Assembly (NCBI GenBank): GCA_964509885.1
Contig: CAZDZL010000017.1
Coordinates: 3,312 to 67,311, forward strand
Source of the DNA: Palsa-1447 sp964509885
GTDB lineage: Bacteria > Verrucomicrobiota > Verrucomicrobiia > Opitutales > Opitutaceae
DNA: 64,000 nucleotides
Direction of reading: 5' to 3'
Both the position numbers and the translations under genes were made by a program. The notes beneath the pieces are model-generated. The model had not been told where the DNA came from. It was given only the letters and a program-made list of their open reading frames with translations, and did no database searches. Shown here one piece after another: positions 8,790-18,197 of this stretch; the stretch's first letter is position 1, and each line of letters begins with the position of its first letter.

Positions 8790-9949
8790 GCCAGGACCTC
8801 GCGCATCTCCCCCGCCCCCAGCGGGAGCGAGGCCCTCCCCCACGTGCGCTGCGTGTTCAGGAGGATGCCGACAAGGAGCCCCATCAGCAGGAGGTTGGAC
8901 AGCCCGGCGCTGATGAAGGGAAGCGACATCCCCTTCGTCGGGAGCACCCCCGTGACGACGCCCAGGTTGATGATCGCCTGAAGGCACATGAGCAGCAGGC
9001 AGCCCGCTGCGAGCAGGAAGTGGAACATGTTCGGGGCGCGGCGCAGGTGGGCCAGGCCGGCCACGAACATGATGCCGAACACGCCCACGACCCCCAGCGT
9101 GAACCACATCCCCAGCTCCTCGCCAACGACGGCGAAGATGAAGTCGGTGTGCGCCTCGGGCAGGAAGTTGATCTGCTGGCGCCCCTGGCCCAGGCCCGCG
9201 CCCGACGTCCCGCCCGCAGCGAAGGCCTCGAGCGACTGGTAGAGCTGGTAGGTTCCCCCCTGCTTGTTGCCCTCGACGTCCATGAAGGCCGTGAAGCGGC
9301 GCAGGCGGTTCGGGTTGTGCGCGACCAGGAGCGCGAACGCCGCCCCCGAGAGCGCGATCGTCGGCAGGATGTAGCGCCACTTGGCGCCCGCGAGGAAGAG
9401 GAGGATGAGGCCGACCGAGAGCGCAAGGGCGGCCGTGCCGAAGTCGGGCTCAAGCAGGATCAGCCCGGTGAAGGCGCCGATGATGCCGAGGGGATAGAGG
9501 TAGCCCCGCTTCAGGTCCCCAATCCTTGTCTGGTTCAGGGCGAGGTAGTGGGCGAGGCAGAACACCATGGCCAGCTTGGCGAACTCGGAGACCTGAAGTC
9601 GCGCCGCGCCGTAGCCCAGCCACCGGCGGCTCCCCTTCACGGAGACGCCGAGGTGCGGGATGAGGACGAGGAAGAGAAGGAGGAGCGCCGCGGCCGCGAT
9701 CCAGACCGAGGCGCGCCGGGCGTAGTCGAGGTTGATCCGGCTCGCAAGGAAGCAGAGGACGGCCGCGGCGGCGACTCCGACGACCTGCTTGTCGAGGTAG
9801 AAGTACGGGTCCTGCTTCAGCGAGGCGCTGGCGCTGAAGAGGATCGTCAGCCCGAGGAACGTCAGGCCGACCGCGCAGACGGCGATGACCGTGACGGGGC
9901 TAGCAATCGACCAGGCGCTGGGGGAATCGGCGGGCCTATCGCTTGCCAT
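8786..9949 (-). CDS. ftsW: SEDS glycosyltransferase FtsW
   Basis: Septal peptidoglycan polymerase of the SEDS family, working with the FtsI transpeptidase. It has 387 aa and about ten hydrophobic segments. Hallmarks are GSRRWLGYG, QVSEFAKLAMV, LEPDFGTAALAL, a large loop with EAHTDFIFAVVGEELGM (contains the catalytic-site Asp region) and LPTKGMSLPFISAGLSN. It sits between the LysM lipoprotein gene and murG; the stop overlaps the murG start. RodA would be the alternative, but the dcw position favours FtsW. Confidence 0.95.
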   Translation of the reverse strand: MASDRPADSPSAWSIASPVTVIAVCAVGLTFLGLTILFSASASLKQDPYFYLDKQVVGVAAAAVLCFLASRINLDYARRASVWIAAAALLLLFLVLIPHLGVSVKGSRRWLGYGAARLQVSEFAKLAMVFCLAHYLALNQTRIGDLKRGYLYPLGIIGAFTGLILLEPDFGTAALALSVGLILLFLAGAKWRYILPTIALSGAAFALLVAHNPNRLRRFTAFMDVEGNKQGGTYQLYQSLEAFAAGGTSGAGLGQGRQQINFLPEAHTDFIFAVVGEELGMWFTLGVVGVFGIMFVAGLAHLRRAPNMFHFLLAAGCLLLMCLQAIINLGVVTGVLPTKGMSLPFISAGLSNLLLMGLLVGILLNTQRTWGRASLPLGAGEMREVLA

Positions 9950-9958
9950 GGTGCGCGC

Positions 9959-10762
9959 TCAGGGGTTCTTCGGCTGGGCCGGGGCTGTGTCGTCGATCTT
10001 GACGACCGGAACCTCGGTCGCGCTCGGTGGCTTGAGCCCGGCGTCGAGGTCCTCGTCCGCCGGCGCGGCCTTGGGGGCCGCGGCCTTCGCCTGCTTGCCG
10101 GCGGACGCCGCCGACCTCGCCGGAATGATGAGCTCCTGGCCCGGCTGGATCTTCCTCGGGTCCGTGATGTTGTTCGCCACCGCAACGTCGCCCTGCTTGA
10201 CCCCGTACTTGCGCGCGATGCCGCCCAGGGTCTCGCCCGGCTTCACGGTGTGCCGGGTCGAGTCCGCGGCGGGCTTGTCGGCCGCTGCCGGCTCCGCGGA
10301 CTTCGCGGAAGCGGCCGCCTGCGCGGGCGCCGGGGCCTGCCCGGGCTTCGAGGGGATGATGAGCTTCTGGCCCACGTGCAGGACGGTGGTCAGCCTCAGG
10401 TTGTTGGCGGACGCGAGGTCGGCCTTGGACAGGTGGTTCCTCTTGGCGATGCTCGAGAGGCTGTCGCCGCTGCCGACCGTGTACGTCGTCGCCGGCACGA
10501 CGTCGGAGACCGGCTGCGTCTCAAGCGCGGAGGCGACCGTGGTTCCCGGCCGCGTCGGGCTGTAGCGGATCCCGACATTGTCGGGGACGGTGATCGCCCC
10601 TGCCTGCGGGGACGCGGGCGCCTCGGCGGAGGGAGCGGAGGAGATCGGTGACGACTCCGGGGCCGCCGCCTTCGAGTTGCTGCAGCCGGGGCTTGAAAGG
10701 AGGAGGATCAGCGCGAGCGCGTGGACGCCCGCTGCGATTCCAAGGATCTTTAGTATTTTCAT
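9959..10762 (-). CDS. Putative LysM lipoprotein inside the dcw operon
   Basis: Predicted 267-aa envelope protein with two LysM modules that should bind peptidoglycan. I chose ATG at 10762 because it starts MKILKILGIAAGVHALAL, a clear signal peptide ending in a lipobox-like SSPGC (an imperfect match). An upstream TTG at 10819 would add a polar 19-residue head. LysM 1 lies at about residues 93-138 (YTVGSGDSLSSIAKRN to GQKLIIPS) and LysM 2 at about 172-216 (HTVKPGETLGGIARKYG to GQELIIPA), joined by Ala/Pro linkers. No enzymatic domain is visible. A place between murD and ftsW suggests a role in septal wall synthesis or splitting, which is inference. Confidence 0.85.
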   Translation of the reverse strand: MKILKILGIAAGVHALALILLLSSPGCSNSKAAAPESSPISSAPSAEAPASPQAGAITVPDNVGIRYSPTRPGTTVASALETQPVSDVVPATTYTVGSGDSLSSIAKRNHLSKADLASANNLRLTTVLHVGQKLIIPSKPGQAPAPAQAAASAKSAEPAAADKPAADSTRHTVKPGETLGGIARKYGVKQGDVAVANNITDPRKIQPGQELIIPARSAASAGKQAKAAAPKAAPADEDLDAGLKPPSATEVPVVKIDDTAPAQPKNP

Positions 10763-10826
10763 GGGGAAATTCTGCTTTTTTTGCCGGATGTGTGTCAGGT
10801 TGTCGGTTGTCTCTGCCAAGGCTATA

Positions 10827-12104
10827 TCAAACTCGGGCCGCGTGCATCTCGGTGACCGCCCGCTCGAAGTGGTCGCCGCGCTCCTCGTAGTTCCTGAACA
10901 TGTCGAAGCTGGAGAAGCCGGGGCTCAGGAGCACGCTGGCGCCGGGCTGGGCAGCCGCCGAGGCGGCGCGGACGGCGTCCTCGAGCGTCGGGCACACCGC
11001 GTGGGGCACGCCGACGGCGCCCAGGGCGGCGCCGAGCGCGGGGCCGGTCTCGCCTATGAGGACGGCATGCGCGAGACGGGGAGCGATCCTGCGCGCGAAA
11101 GCCGCGAGGTCCCCGCCCTTCGAGCGGCCCCCCGCTATCAGGACGACCGGGCCGCGGAACCCGGCGAGGGCGGCCTCGACCGCGTGGAAGTTCGTGGCCT
11201 TTGAGTCGTTCCAGAAGGTCACGCCGTCGATCGCCTCCACGCGCGCGAGCCGGTGCCGGCCAAGGCGGAATCCCCTCGCCGCCTCGTAGAGCGAGGCCTC
11301 GTCCAGGCCCTCCGCCCTCCACCAGGCCTCCGCCAGGATGAAGTTCTCCCTCTGCGGGTACGTCTCGAAGGGCGTCCCCGCAAGGCGCGGGTCGCCCGGC
11401 TGCCCCTCCGTCGCGACGTAGGCACCGGGCGGGAACGGCCGCCCGAACTGCGCCGCGAAGCGCACGACCGAGCTGCCCGCGAAGGAGCGGCCGGGCGGCG
11501 TGCGCAGCATGAGCTCCCACTTGGCCGCAAAGTACGCCTCCATGCCGGCGTGGCGCTCGAGGTGGTCCTCGGCGAAGTTCGTCCATAGGAGCCCGTCGGC
11601 GCTGAAATGCCCCAGCTGCTCGGCCTGGAACGAGCTCACCTCGCACACGGCCGTCAGCTCGGGCGCGCCCCCGTCCTCGTCGGCCACCACCCGGGTGAAG
11701 GGCAGGCCTATGTTGCCGGCGGCGAACGAGCGCCGGCCGGCGCCGTTCAGCGCGCGGGCGAGGAACTCCGTGAGCGTCGTCTTCCCGTTCGTGCCGGTGA
11801 CCGCGATGACGCGGCCCCGCCAGAAGAGGGATGCGAAGTCGATCTCCGCCATGCAGATGCAGCCGGACTTGCGCGCGGTCTCGAGCCACGGGTGGTGGAG
11901 CGAGAACCCCGGCGAGAAGACCACGAGCCCGTGGCGGCGGGCCGCCTCCGGCGTGAAGTCGAGGCCGCCCTGGTCGTACACGACGGCCACGGCGCCCAGC
12001 CGCGACAGCAGGGCGACGGCCCCGGCGCCGCTCACGGCGCCGCCCATGACGGCGACGGGCCGGGTGAGCCGCGGGCTGAGGAAGTCTGGGATGGCGAGCG
12101 GCAT
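10827..12104 (-). CDS. murD: UDP-MurNAc-L-Ala--D-Glu ligase MurD
   Basis: Cytoplasmic Mur ligase adding D-glutamate to UDP-MurNAc-L-Ala. It has 425 aa; the ATG start lies 3 bases after the mraY stop. Motifs are VMGGAVSGAGAVALL (N-terminal UDP-binding glycine loop), VTGTNGKTTLTEFL (ATP loop), ICMAEIDFA, EVSSFQAEQL, WTNFAEDHLERH and FWNDSKATNFHAVEAAL with IAGGRSKGGD. The C-terminal LLSPGFSSFDMFRNYEERG is diagnostic for MurD. Length is normal. Confidence 0.96.
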   Translation of the reverse strand: MPLAIPDFLSPRLTRPVAVMGGAVSGAGAVALLSRLGAVAVVYDQGGLDFTPEAARRHGLVVFSPGFSLHHPWLETARKSGCICMAEIDFASLFWRGRVIAVTGTNGKTTLTEFLARALNGAGRRSFAAGNIGLPFTRVVADEDGGAPELTAVCEVSSFQAEQLGHFSADGLLWTNFAEDHLERHAGMEAYFAAKWELMLRTPPGRSFAGSSVVRFAAQFGRPFPPGAYVATEGQPGDPRLAGTPFETYPQRENFILAEAWWRAEGLDEASLYEAARGFRLGRHRLARVEAIDGVTFWNDSKATNFHAVEAALAGFRGPVVLIAGGRSKGGDLAAFARRIAPRLAHAVLIGETGPALGAALGAVGVPHAVCPTLEDAVRAASAAAQPGASVLLSPGFSSFDMFRNYEERGDHFERAVTEMHAARV

Positions 12105-12107
12105 CGT

Positions 12108-13220
12108 TCAGCGCAGCTTGAGGGTGCCGAGGCCCACGAGGGCGAAGATGAGGGAGATGATCCAGAAGCGCAGGACCACCTTGGTCTCCGGCCAGCCCCG
12201 CTTCTGGAAGTGGTGGTGGATCGGCGCCATGAGGAAAAAGCGCTTGCCAGCCCCCTGGAGCCTGCGGGTGGCCTTGAAATACCCGACCTGGATCACGACG
12301 GTGGCGGCCTCCCACACGAACACGCCGCCGACGATGATGAGGGTCAGCGGCTGCTGGACCATGAAGGCGATGACGCCGAGGAGCCCCCCGAGCGCGAGGG
12401 ACCCGGTGTCCCCCATGAACACCTCGGCGGGATAGGAGTTGAACCAGAGGAAGGCGAGGCCCGCCCCGACGAGGGCGCCGCAGACGACCGCGAGCTCGCC
12501 CGTGCCGGGCACGAAGCTGATGAGCAGGTAGTCCGCGACCTTCACGTTGCCTGCCGCGTAGGCCATGATGCCGTAGGTGAGGGCGACCGTGATTGTGCAG
12601 CCGATCGCGAGGCCGTCCAGGCCGTCGGTCAGGTTGATCGCATTCGAGAAGCCGACGATCCAGAGGTAGACGAACACGGCGAGGGCGGCGATCGGCATGC
12701 TGGCGACCAGGGGATGCTTGACGAAGGGCACCCACAGCTCGCGGATCTTCTCCGAGCTCTCCGGGCGCATGAGGAGCGCCACGAGCGCCAGCGCCGTGAT
12801 GAGGGTCTGGCAGAGGATCTTCGCCAGGGAGGAGATGCCGTTGCGGTTCTTGCGCACGACCTTCAGGTAGTCGTCGTAGAAGCCTACGGCGGTCAGGAGC
12901 GTGTAGACGAAAAGGGCGACGACCACCCACACGTTGGGCGCGGCCCACAGGAGCGAGCTCCCGAGCACGCAGGCGAAGATGAGGAGGCCCCCCATCGTCG
13001 GGGTGTTCTTCTTGTCGAAGCGGCTCGCGAGGTCGCCGGTCCGGTCGTCGTCGTAGTGCTGGCCGAACTTGAGCCGGCGCAGGTGCGCGATCAGCCAGGG
13101 GCCTATGAGGAACCCGATGAAGGTCGCGGTCCCGGCGGCGAGGAGCGTGCGCACGGTGATGTAGTGCAGCACCCTCAGCGGGCCGTACGCGGCGTCGTAG
13201 TTGGAGAGGAAGCTAAGCAT
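12108..13220 (-). CDS. mraY: Phospho-MurNAc-pentapeptide transferase MraY
   Basis: Integral membrane enzyme making lipid I from UDP-MurNAc-pentapeptide and undecaprenyl phosphate. It has 370 aa and about ten membrane helices. Catalytic motifs are FDKKNTPTMGG, VGFYDDYLK (Asp pair), NAINLTDGLDGLA, WFNSYPAEVFMGDTGSLALG and MAPIHHHFQKRGWPE. The ATG start overlaps the end of murF by 8 bases, so the two are coupled. Confidence 0.97.
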   Translation of the reverse strand: MLSFLSNYDAAYGPLRVLHYITVRTLLAAGTATFIGFLIGPWLIAHLRRLKFGQHYDDDRTGDLASRFDKKNTPTMGGLLIFACVLGSSLLWAAPNVWVVVALFVYTLLTAVGFYDDYLKVVRKNRNGISSLAKILCQTLITALALVALLMRPESSEKIRELWVPFVKHPLVASMPIAALAVFVYLWIVGFSNAINLTDGLDGLAIGCTITVALTYGIMAYAAGNVKVADYLLISFVPGTGELAVVCGALVGAGLAFLWFNSYPAEVFMGDTGSLALGGLLGVIAFMVQQPLTLIIVGGVFVWEAATVVIQVGYFKATRRLQGAGKRFFLMAPIHHHFQKRGWPETKVVLRFWIISLIFALVGLGTLKLR

Positions 13221-14619
13221 GGGACGCCTCCGCGTACTCGGGCCCTGCGAAGGCCCGCTCGAGCTCGTGGCGCCTGCTTCCCTTGACGAAGACCGAGCCC
13301 CGGAAGGACGCGAGGTTAGCGGCCAGCTCCCCGACAGAGTCGGCGACGTCGATCTGGCCCGGCTGGGCCCCGGCCTCCACGGCGCCCTGGCGGATGGAGC
13401 CGGCGAGGCCGCCGATCGCGGCGAGGCGGTCGCCCGGCCGAAGGCGCAGCGACCGTCCGAGCTCGAGGTGGTAGCGGGGCGCCTCCGCGCCGAGCTCCTC
13501 CATGCAGCCGAGCACGAGCAGCCGCGGCTCGCCGCTCGGGGCCACGGCGTCGAAGGCGGCGAGCGCGTCCGCCATGGACGCGGGGTTCGCGTTGTAGCAG
13601 TCGAGGTAGAGCCTGCGCCCCTCGGAGACCCTCCATTCGCCCCTCAGCGGGGCCGGGTTCCAGGAGAGGAGCCGGCGCTCCATGTCCTTCCTCTGGACCC
13701 CGATCCGAAGCGCCGCGCAGAGGGCCATCGCCGTGTTCTGCGCCATGCCGTCGGTGACGCGCCTGATGGCGGCCACGACCGGGGGCGGCGGCCCGAACGC
13801 GAGCGCAATGACCGTCCTGTCGCCGGCATGCGCGGCCGAGAACGCGATCCGGCCCCTCTGCGGCACCTTGTCGCCGATCCGGGCCACCGGCTCGACGACG
13901 AGGCTCGCCATCGCGGGGAGCGCGCGGAACGCGGCGTAGGCCTCGCATGAGCCGGGGAAGACGCAGACGCCGCCCGTGCGCACGGACGCGGCCAGCACGG
14001 CCTTCTCGGCCGCCACGGCCTCGAGGGACCCGAGGTCCTGGAGGTGGGCCGGGCCGACCAGCGTGACGATGGCGAGGTCGGGCTCGATCATCTCGGCCAG
14101 CTTGGCCATCTCTCCCGGGGCGCTGATCCCCGCCTCGACGACGCCGTAGCGGTGGCGCTCGGGGTCCAGGCGGCAGAGCGTCAGGGCGACGCCGATCTGG
14201 TTGTTCAGGTTGCCCTCCGTGGCCATGACGCCCCCGGCCTCGCCCCCGAGGAGGACCGAGAGGAGCTCCTTCGTCGAGGTCTTGCCGGCGCTCCCGGTGA
14301 TCCCAACCACGGTCCCGCGGAAGGCCCGGCGGTGCTCGCGGGCGACGGCCTGCAGCGCGGCAAGCGGATCCGCGACGACGAGCTGGGGCAGCGCGACAGC
14401 CGGATTCGCCCGCGAGACGATGGCCGCGCAGGCCCCGGCCGCGAGGGCCGCCCCCAGGAAGTCATGCCCGTCGCGCCTCGCCGTCCTCAGCGCGACGAAC
14501 GCCTGGCCCGGGGCCACGCGCCTCGAGTCCACCGAGAACCCCGTGGGGGGCGCCAAGGGGCGCACCGACCAGTGACCGCCGGTCCACGACGCGAGAAGTT
14601 CTGTGTCGAAGGCAGGCAT
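13213..14619 (-). CDS. murF: UDP-MurNAc-tripeptide--D-Ala-D-Ala ligase MurF
   Basis: Adds the D-Ala-D-Ala made by Ddl to the UDP-MurNAc-tripeptide. It has 468 aa; the ATG at 14619 shares one base with the murE stop (TGATG), which decides the start. Motifs are FSVDSRRVAPGQAFVAL (UDP-binding domain), VGITGSAGKTSTKELL (ATP loop), EGNLNNQIGVALTL, AHLQDLGSLEAVA and DCYNANPASMADALAAF. The further upstream in-frame sequence is murE read in another frame. Confidence 0.96.
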   Translation of the reverse strand: MPAFDTELLASWTGGHWSVRPLAPPTGFSVDSRRVAPGQAFVALRTARRDGHDFLGAALAAGACAAIVSRANPAVALPQLVVADPLAALQAVAREHRRAFRGTVVGITGSAGKTSTKELLSVLLGGEAGGVMATEGNLNNQIGVALTLCRLDPERHRYGVVEAGISAPGEMAKLAEMIEPDLAIVTLVGPAHLQDLGSLEAVAAEKAVLAASVRTGGVCVFPGSCEAYAAFRALPAMASLVVEPVARIGDKVPQRGRIAFSAAHAGDRTVIALAFGPPPPVVAAIRRVTDGMAQNTAMALCAALRIGVQRKDMERRLLSWNPAPLRGEWRVSEGRRLYLDCYNANPASMADALAAFDAVAPSGEPRLLVLGCMEELGAEAPRYHLELGRSLRLRPGDRLAAIGGLAGSIRQGAVEAGAQPGQIDVADSVGELAANLASFRGSVFVKGSRRHELERAFAGPEYAEASHA

Positions 14620-16214
14620 CAGGTCCGAAGCGCCTTCACGCCGATCAGCTCGCGCACGACCTGCCTGTCGTCGAAGGGGATCACGGTGTCGGCGAACTCC
14701 TGGTAACCCTCGTGGCCCTTGCCGGCGATGAGGAGGCTGTCCCCCTCCCTCGCGGTGTCCAGGGCCACGCTGATCGCCCTGCGGCGGTCGTCTATCCACT
14801 CGATCCTCGACGGGTCCGTGACGCCCTCCCTCATGTCGCCAAAGATCCTCTCGAGCGTCTCCCCGCGGGGGTTGTCGGCGGTGGCGAACGCCCTGTCCGC
14901 GAATTCCTGGACCGCCTGCACCATCCTGGGGCGCTTGGTCCTGTCCCTGTTGCCGCCGCAGCCGAAGACGACGAGCAGGCGGCCGGGCGTGATCGCCCTG
15001 AGCATGCCGAGCGCGTTGCGCAGGGCGTCGTCCGTGTGCGCGTAGTCGACGAGGACGTTGAAGGCCTGGCCCTCCTCGATCCTCTCCATGCGGCCCGGGA
15101 CGCCCCGGAAGCCGCGGATCTTCGGGATGAAGACCGAAGGGTCGCGCCCGAGGCCCCACGCCGTCGCTGCCGCCGCGAGGAGGTTTGAGACGTTGTAGCG
15201 GCCGATGAGCGGCGACTCGGCCGCGACCGAGCCCCCGGGCCACGCCACGGTGAGCGAGGTGTCCCTGAAGTTGAGGACGACCCTCTCGGCGCGGACGTCC
15301 GCGCGCGGGTTCTCCCCGTAGGTGACCAGGCGCGCCGCCGGCACCTCGGCGGCGATCTTCGCGGCCAGCGCCTCGCCGTGGGCGTCGTCGAGGTTGACGA
15401 CGGCCAGCTTGGGCACGTGCCCGGTGCCCCCGGTGAAGAGGCGCGTCTTCACCTCAAAGTACGACTCGAGGGTCTTGTGGAAGTCGAGGTGGTCGCGCGT
15501 CAGGTTGGTGAACACGGCGGCGGCGAACTCGAGGCCGAGCACGCGCTGCTGCGCGATCCCGTGGGAGCTCACCTCCATCACGGCGCTGCGGCACCCGGCA
15601 TCCCGCATCTGGGCGAGCATGCCGAAGGTGTCGAGCGACTCGGGCGTCGTGCGGAACGAGGGGACCGTGCGGGCCCCGAGGTCGTAGCTGATCGTCCCCA
15701 GGAGCCCGACCCGCTCGCTCCCGTTCAGGAACTGCCGGATCAGGTGCGTGACGGTCGTCTTGCCGTTCGTGCCCGTGACGCCGACGACCGAGAGGTCGCG
15801 GTCCGGGAACCTGTAGTAGCGCTGCGAGACTCGCGCCAGCATCGCCCGGGGGTCGGCCACCTGGATGAAGGTCACCTTCGCCGGGGGGTGGGCGGGTATC
15901 TTCAGCGCGATGACGGCCGAGGCCCCGCGGCTGACCGCCTCGTCGACGAACGAGAGGCCGTCCGAGCGGAGGCCCGGCAGCGCGAAGAAGAGGTTGCCGG
16001 GAACGACACGGCGGCTGTCCATCACGAGGCCGGAGATCGGCCTCTCGAGGCTTCCCTTGACGGCGAGCGCCTCGGCCGCGCCTATGTAGTCGGAGAGTAT
16101 GGGTGCCATTTTAAACGCGCGGTTGTATTCAAGATAGTCGGCAGTCCTGCGGCGCAAGGGCCGGTCGCGGAATGCGCGGACCAGCGCGTGGTCCTGGACG
16201 AGGTAGCCGATCAC
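14619..16214 (-). CDS. murE: UDP-MurNAc-tripeptide synthetase MurE (meso-DAP type)
   Basis: Adds the third stem-peptide residue. ADNPRGE contains DNPR, the motif of meso-diaminopimelate-adding MurE. Other motifs are VMDSRRVVPGNLFFALPG, VGVTGTNGKTTVTHLI, SSHGIAQQRV, TNLTRDHLDFH and LVDYAHTDDALRNAL. The 5' end is ambiguous. GTG at 16214 overlaps the ftsI stop (GTGA) and follows a GGGAGGGG ribosome site, giving 531 aa. ATG at 16109 matches the usual MurE N-terminus better (496 aa) but has no visible ribosome site. I give the longer form; the first 35 residues are doubtful. Confidence 0.95.
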   Translation of the reverse strand: MIGYLVQDHALVRAFRDRPLRRRTADYLEYNRAFKMAPILSDYIGAAEALAVKGSLERPISGLVMDSRRVVPGNLFFALPGLRSDGLSFVDEAVSRGASAVIALKIPAHPPAKVTFIQVADPRAMLARVSQRYYRFPDRDLSVVGVTGTNGKTTVTHLIRQFLNGSERVGLLGTISYDLGARTVPSFRTTPESLDTFGMLAQMRDAGCRSAVMEVSSHGIAQQRVLGLEFAAAVFTNLTRDHLDFHKTLESYFEVKTRLFTGGTGHVPKLAVVNLDDAHGEALAAKIAAEVPAARLVTYGENPRADVRAERVVLNFRDTSLTVAWPGGSVAAESPLIGRYNVSNLLAAAATAWGLGRDPSVFIPKIRGFRGVPGRMERIEEGQAFNVLVDYAHTDDALRNALGMLRAITPGRLLVVFGCGGNRDRTKRPRMVQAVQEFADRAFATADNPRGETLERIFGDMREGVTDPSRIEWIDDRRRAISVALDTAREGDSLLIAGKGHEGYQEFADTVIPFDDRQVVRELIGVKALRT

Positions 16215-18181
16215 CGGGCCCCTCCCATCGCGAAGGCCTGGACCGGCTCGCCGTCGATCGCCGGTCGGGTCCCGAGGTAGGGTATGAGCCTCTCCCCCAG
16301 CCTCTTGAACACGGGCGCCGCCACGGTGTGCCCCCAGGCCTTTCCGCCGGGACAGCGCGCGTCGGCGTCGTCAATGATGACGGCGATGGCCACCTGCGGA
16401 TTGCTCGCCGGAAAGAAGCCGACGAAGGAGGCCACGTCGTGCCTGTCGGAGTACCGCAGCACGGTGGCCCCCGAGGGAAGAGTGACCGGCTCCAGCTTCT
16501 GGGCCGTGCCCGTCTTGCCGGCGACCTCGAAGCCGGGGATCGTGGCCTCGATGGCCGTCCCCTCGGCCGAGACGACGCCGGTCAGCAGGTGTGCCATCAT
16601 CTTCGCCGTCTGCTCCGAGATCACGCGGCGCTCCTCGATGCGGGAGAACTTGTAGAGGCGACCGCCGTTCGAGTCGTAGATCTCGCGGATGATCTGCGGC
16701 TTCAGGAGGACGCCGCCCGAGGCGATGACGCCCATGGCCTGCTGCATCTGGATCGCGGTCGCCGTGACGGACTGCCCCATGGGCATCCGGGTGATCGTCA
16801 TGCTGTCCCACTTCTCGGGCGCCTTGAGGTTGCCCGTCACCTCCCCTCCCACCGGGAAGCCCGTGTGCTGGCCGAAGCCGAACGCGCGGGCGTAGTCGTA
16901 GAACCGGCGGTCCCCGAGCCTCATCGCGAGCTGGGCGGCGCCCTTGTTCGAGGAGTGAGCGATGATCTCCGCCACGCTGAGCGGGTGGTCGTAGTGGTCG
17001 TCGTCCCTCGGCAGGCTCCGGGTGATCCCGTTGTAGTCGATCTTCTCGAGGTTGCAGTCGAACTCGGTGCGGGGCGTCACGAGGCCCTCGTTGAGGGCGC
17101 CGGCCACGGCCACGATCTTGAACACCGAGCCCGGCTCGTACTCGTCGGCGACCGCGACGTTGCGCATGCGCCTCTGGTCGTCGGGGGCGAGCTTGTTGAA
17201 CGTGTTCAGGTCGAACGAGGGGTAGTTCGCGAGGGCGAGGATGAACCCCGTCCGGGGATCGCTCACGATGATGGTCGCCTTCGCCGGCTCGTACTGCAGC
17301 GCGACCTTAGCCAGCTCGTCCTCGACGATGTGCTGTACCGTGGCGTCCACCGAGAGCGAGACGTTGAACCCGTCCACCGCGGGCACCTCGCGCGTGCGGA
17401 ACTGGGCGAGCTCGCGGCTCTTGCCGTCCTTCTCGGACTCAAGCCAGCCGTTCTCCCCGCGCAGGTAGAAGTCGGCGTAGTGCTCCATGCCGGCCATCGG
17501 GTGCTCCTGGCTGTCGACAAAGCCGACGATGTGCGCGGCCATCTCGTTGTGGGGGTAGTCGCGCCGGTAGACCCGCCTGCCATAGACGCCCCGGACCCCG
17601 AGCTCCGTGATCCTCTTGTAGGCGGACTCCGGAACCTGGTCGCTCAGCTTCGCCCAGCGGATCGGGCGGTTGTCATCCTTGTCCGGGTCGTCGAGCTCGG
17701 TCTCGTCCTTCGGCGCCGCATCGGACTGCGCGGTCGTCGCGGCCGGCGTCGGCCCCGCCGCCGGCGGAACCCCGAGCGTGATCACCATGGCGTCGGGCGG
17801 GGCGACACGGGCCTGGCCCGGCGCGGACGGGGAGCGGGTCTTCGTCGTGCAGATCCTCTCGAGCTCGGAGAGCGGGATGCCGATCAGCGAGGCCAGCGCG
17901 GGCCACTTGCTCCTGTCCTCGACGCGCACGAACTGGGGGTCGACCCCGAGCACGACCACCGAGCGGCTCGTCGCAAGGAGGGCGCCGTGATCGTCGACGA
18001 TGTCCCCGCGGCGCGCGTAGTCGGCGATCAGCTGGCGGCGGGCCTCGTTGACGGAGCGCAGGAGCTCGTCCCGGTCGATGACGTGGAGCCACACCAACCT
18101 CGCCTCGACGCCCGCGAACATCGCAAGGACCAGGCTCGCGAGAAGGGCGATCCTGTAGCTGGAGGTGAAGCCCTTCGACAT
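16211..18181 (-). CDS. ftsI: Septal class B penicillin-binding protein (FtsI/PBP3)
   Basis: Transpeptidase crosslinking septal peptidoglycan, partner of FtsW. It has 656 aa: a short cytoplasmic head, one membrane helix (about residues 10-28), a dimerisation domain, then the penicillin-binding domain. Active-site motifs are EPGSVFKI (SxxK), HSSNKGA (SxN) and VAGKTGTAQ (KTG). A low-complexity Pro/Ala/Asp stretch at about 125-170 is an insertion relative to E. coli FtsI. The stop overlaps the murE start. Other class B enzymes are excluded by the ftsL-ftsI-murE context. Confidence 0.95.
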   Translation of the reverse strand: MSKGFTSSYRIALLASLVLAMFAGVEARLVWLHVIDRDELLRSVNEARRQLIADYARRGDIVDDHGALLATSRSVVVLGVDPQFVRVEDRSKWPALASLIGIPLSELERICTTKTRSPSAPGQARVAPPDAMVITLGVPPAAGPTPAATTAQSDAAPKDETELDDPDKDDNRPIRWAKLSDQVPESAYKRITELGVRGVYGRRVYRRDYPHNEMAAHIVGFVDSQEHPMAGMEHYADFYLRGENGWLESEKDGKSRELAQFRTREVPAVDGFNVSLSVDATVQHIVEDELAKVALQYEPAKATIIVSDPRTGFILALANYPSFDLNTFNKLAPDDQRRMRNVAVADEYEPGSVFKIVAVAGALNEGLVTPRTEFDCNLEKIDYNGITRSLPRDDDHYDHPLSVAEIIAHSSNKGAAQLAMRLGDRRFYDYARAFGFGQHTGFPVGGEVTGNLKAPEKWDSMTITRMPMGQSVTATAIQMQQAMGVIASGGVLLKPQIIREIYDSNGGRLYKFSRIEERRVISEQTAKMMAHLLTGVVSAEGTAIEATIPGFEVAGKTGTAQKLEPVTLPSGATVLRYSDRHDVASFVGFFPASNPQVAIAVIIDDADARCPGGKAWGHTVAAPVFKRLGERLIPYLGTRPAIDGEPVQAFAMGGAR

Positions 18182-18197
18182 GGGGAGTCAGGCGGCG

